Origin: Flavobacterium luteolum
Lineage (GTDB): Bacteria > Bacteroidota > Bacteroidia > Flavobacteriales > Flavobacteriaceae
Reading direction: 5' to 3'
Length of the DNA: 64,000 nucleotides
Assembly: GCF_027111275.1 (NCBI RefSeq)
Contig: NZ_CP114286.1
Coordinates: 4,264,501-4,328,500 of the forward strand
Under the pieces are notes generated by a model. The model was not told the DNA's origin and made no database searches. It saw only the letters and a list, made by a program, of their open reading frames with translations. The translations under genes and the position numbers were made by a program. Positions 63,677 through 64,000 of this stretch are shown here, one piece after another. The stretch's first letter is position 1. Each line of letters begins with the position of its first letter.

Positions 63677-64000
63677 ATGAAAAATATAGATACGCTTACC
63701 CAGGAAGCAATTAGTTTATTGAAAAGCCTAATCGAAACCCCTTCATTTTCTAGTGAAGAAGACCAAACGGCTCTTTTAATTGAAAATTGGTTCAATCAGA
63801 ATGAAATTCCTTTTAAAAGAGAAAACAATAATGTGTGGGCTTTCAATAAATATTTCGACGAGAACAAACCCACACTTTTACTAAACTCACATCACGATAC
63901 CGTACGTCCTAATCAGGCGTATACTAATGATCCGTTTAAAGCGATTGAAAAGGATGGTAAATTATTCGGATTAGGAAGTAATGATGCTGGTGGATGCTTA
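63677..64000 (+). CDS. argE: M20-family N-acylornithine deacylase (partial)
   Basis: Only the first 108 codons are in the window; the gene runs past base 64000. Seen: MKNIDTLTQEAISLLKSLIE at the start, LLNSHHDTVRP with the metal-binding His-x-Asp, and GLGSNDAGGC with the bridging Asp, all M20-family. It should remove the acyl group from N-acylcitrulline or ornithine, fitting the arginine operon. The substrate is assigned by context. Confidence 0.88.
   Translation, partial: MKNIDTLTQEAISLLKSLIETPSFSSEEDQTALLIENWFNQNEIPFKRENNNVWAFNKYFDENKPTLLLNSHHDTVRPNQAYTNDPFKAIEKDGKLFGLGSNDAGGCL

Overview
The window looks like chromosomal DNA of a Flavobacterium-type member of the Bacteroidota. Signs of this are the low G+C content, promoters of the TTTG-N~19-21-TAnnTTTG type, few Shine-Dalgarno sites, type IX secretion parts (PorD, a PorP/SprF protein, and a giant adhesin with a gliding-motility-type C-terminal sorting domain), a FabV enoyl reductase, and an arginine pathway built around an ArgF'-type (N-succinyl/acetylornithine) transcarbamylase. 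This placement is inferred from gene content; no database was searched.

Layout. 1-2.7 kb: a LytTR response regulator (minus), the rpsF-rpsR-rplI ribosomal operon and a small conserved protein. 2.7-3.8 kb: about 1.1 kb without a convincing gene. 3.8-17.1 kb: a three-gene surface module, made of a 3,472-residue repeat adhesin, a PorP/SprF-like outer-membrane protein and a PD40/OmpA protein. 17.4-34.5 kb: mostly housekeeping genes (ligA, dapA, bamD, rpoZ, coaBC, porD, recN, fabV, coaE), a 5'-nucleotidase split over two genes, a glycosyltransferase and an OmpR-type two-component system. 34.5-38.4 kb: a short transcription unit with a 27-codon ORF, then an RNA-repair cassette (frameshifted unknown gene, rtcB, prfH, TPR gene). 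38.5-45.9 kb: a minus-strand block (acyl-ACP thioesterase, miaA, ion channel, DnaQ/GIY-YIG protein, YggS protein, 3-hydroxyacyl-CoA dehydrogenase, Gfo/Idh/MocA oxidoreductase). 46-54.7 kb: pcm, an XRE-Fic protein, a lipoprotein, smpB, outer-membrane proteins, a VF530 protein, a GNAT enzyme, an aldose-epimerase-like protein and an M1 peptidase. 54.8-64 kb: an arginine/proline operon (GNAT, argG, argC, argD, proA, proB, argF', argB, argE) that runs off the end.

The most interesting non-coding signals are: (1) a leader RNA ahead of the arginine operon that folds on paper into a nested three-way junction starting at the predicted transcription start, with a downstream hairpin able to compete with it; (2) intergenic arrays of 7- or 8-nt words kept in strict register and often inverted, with a different sequence at each site, which fill most junctions of the arginine/proline operon and recur elsewhere; (3) a self-contained promoter / 27-codon ORF / terminator unit at 34.66-34.87 kb. 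In the coding part, the rtcB-prfH cassette with its unknown partner and the 720-bp higher-order repeat of the adhesin gene deserve most attention.
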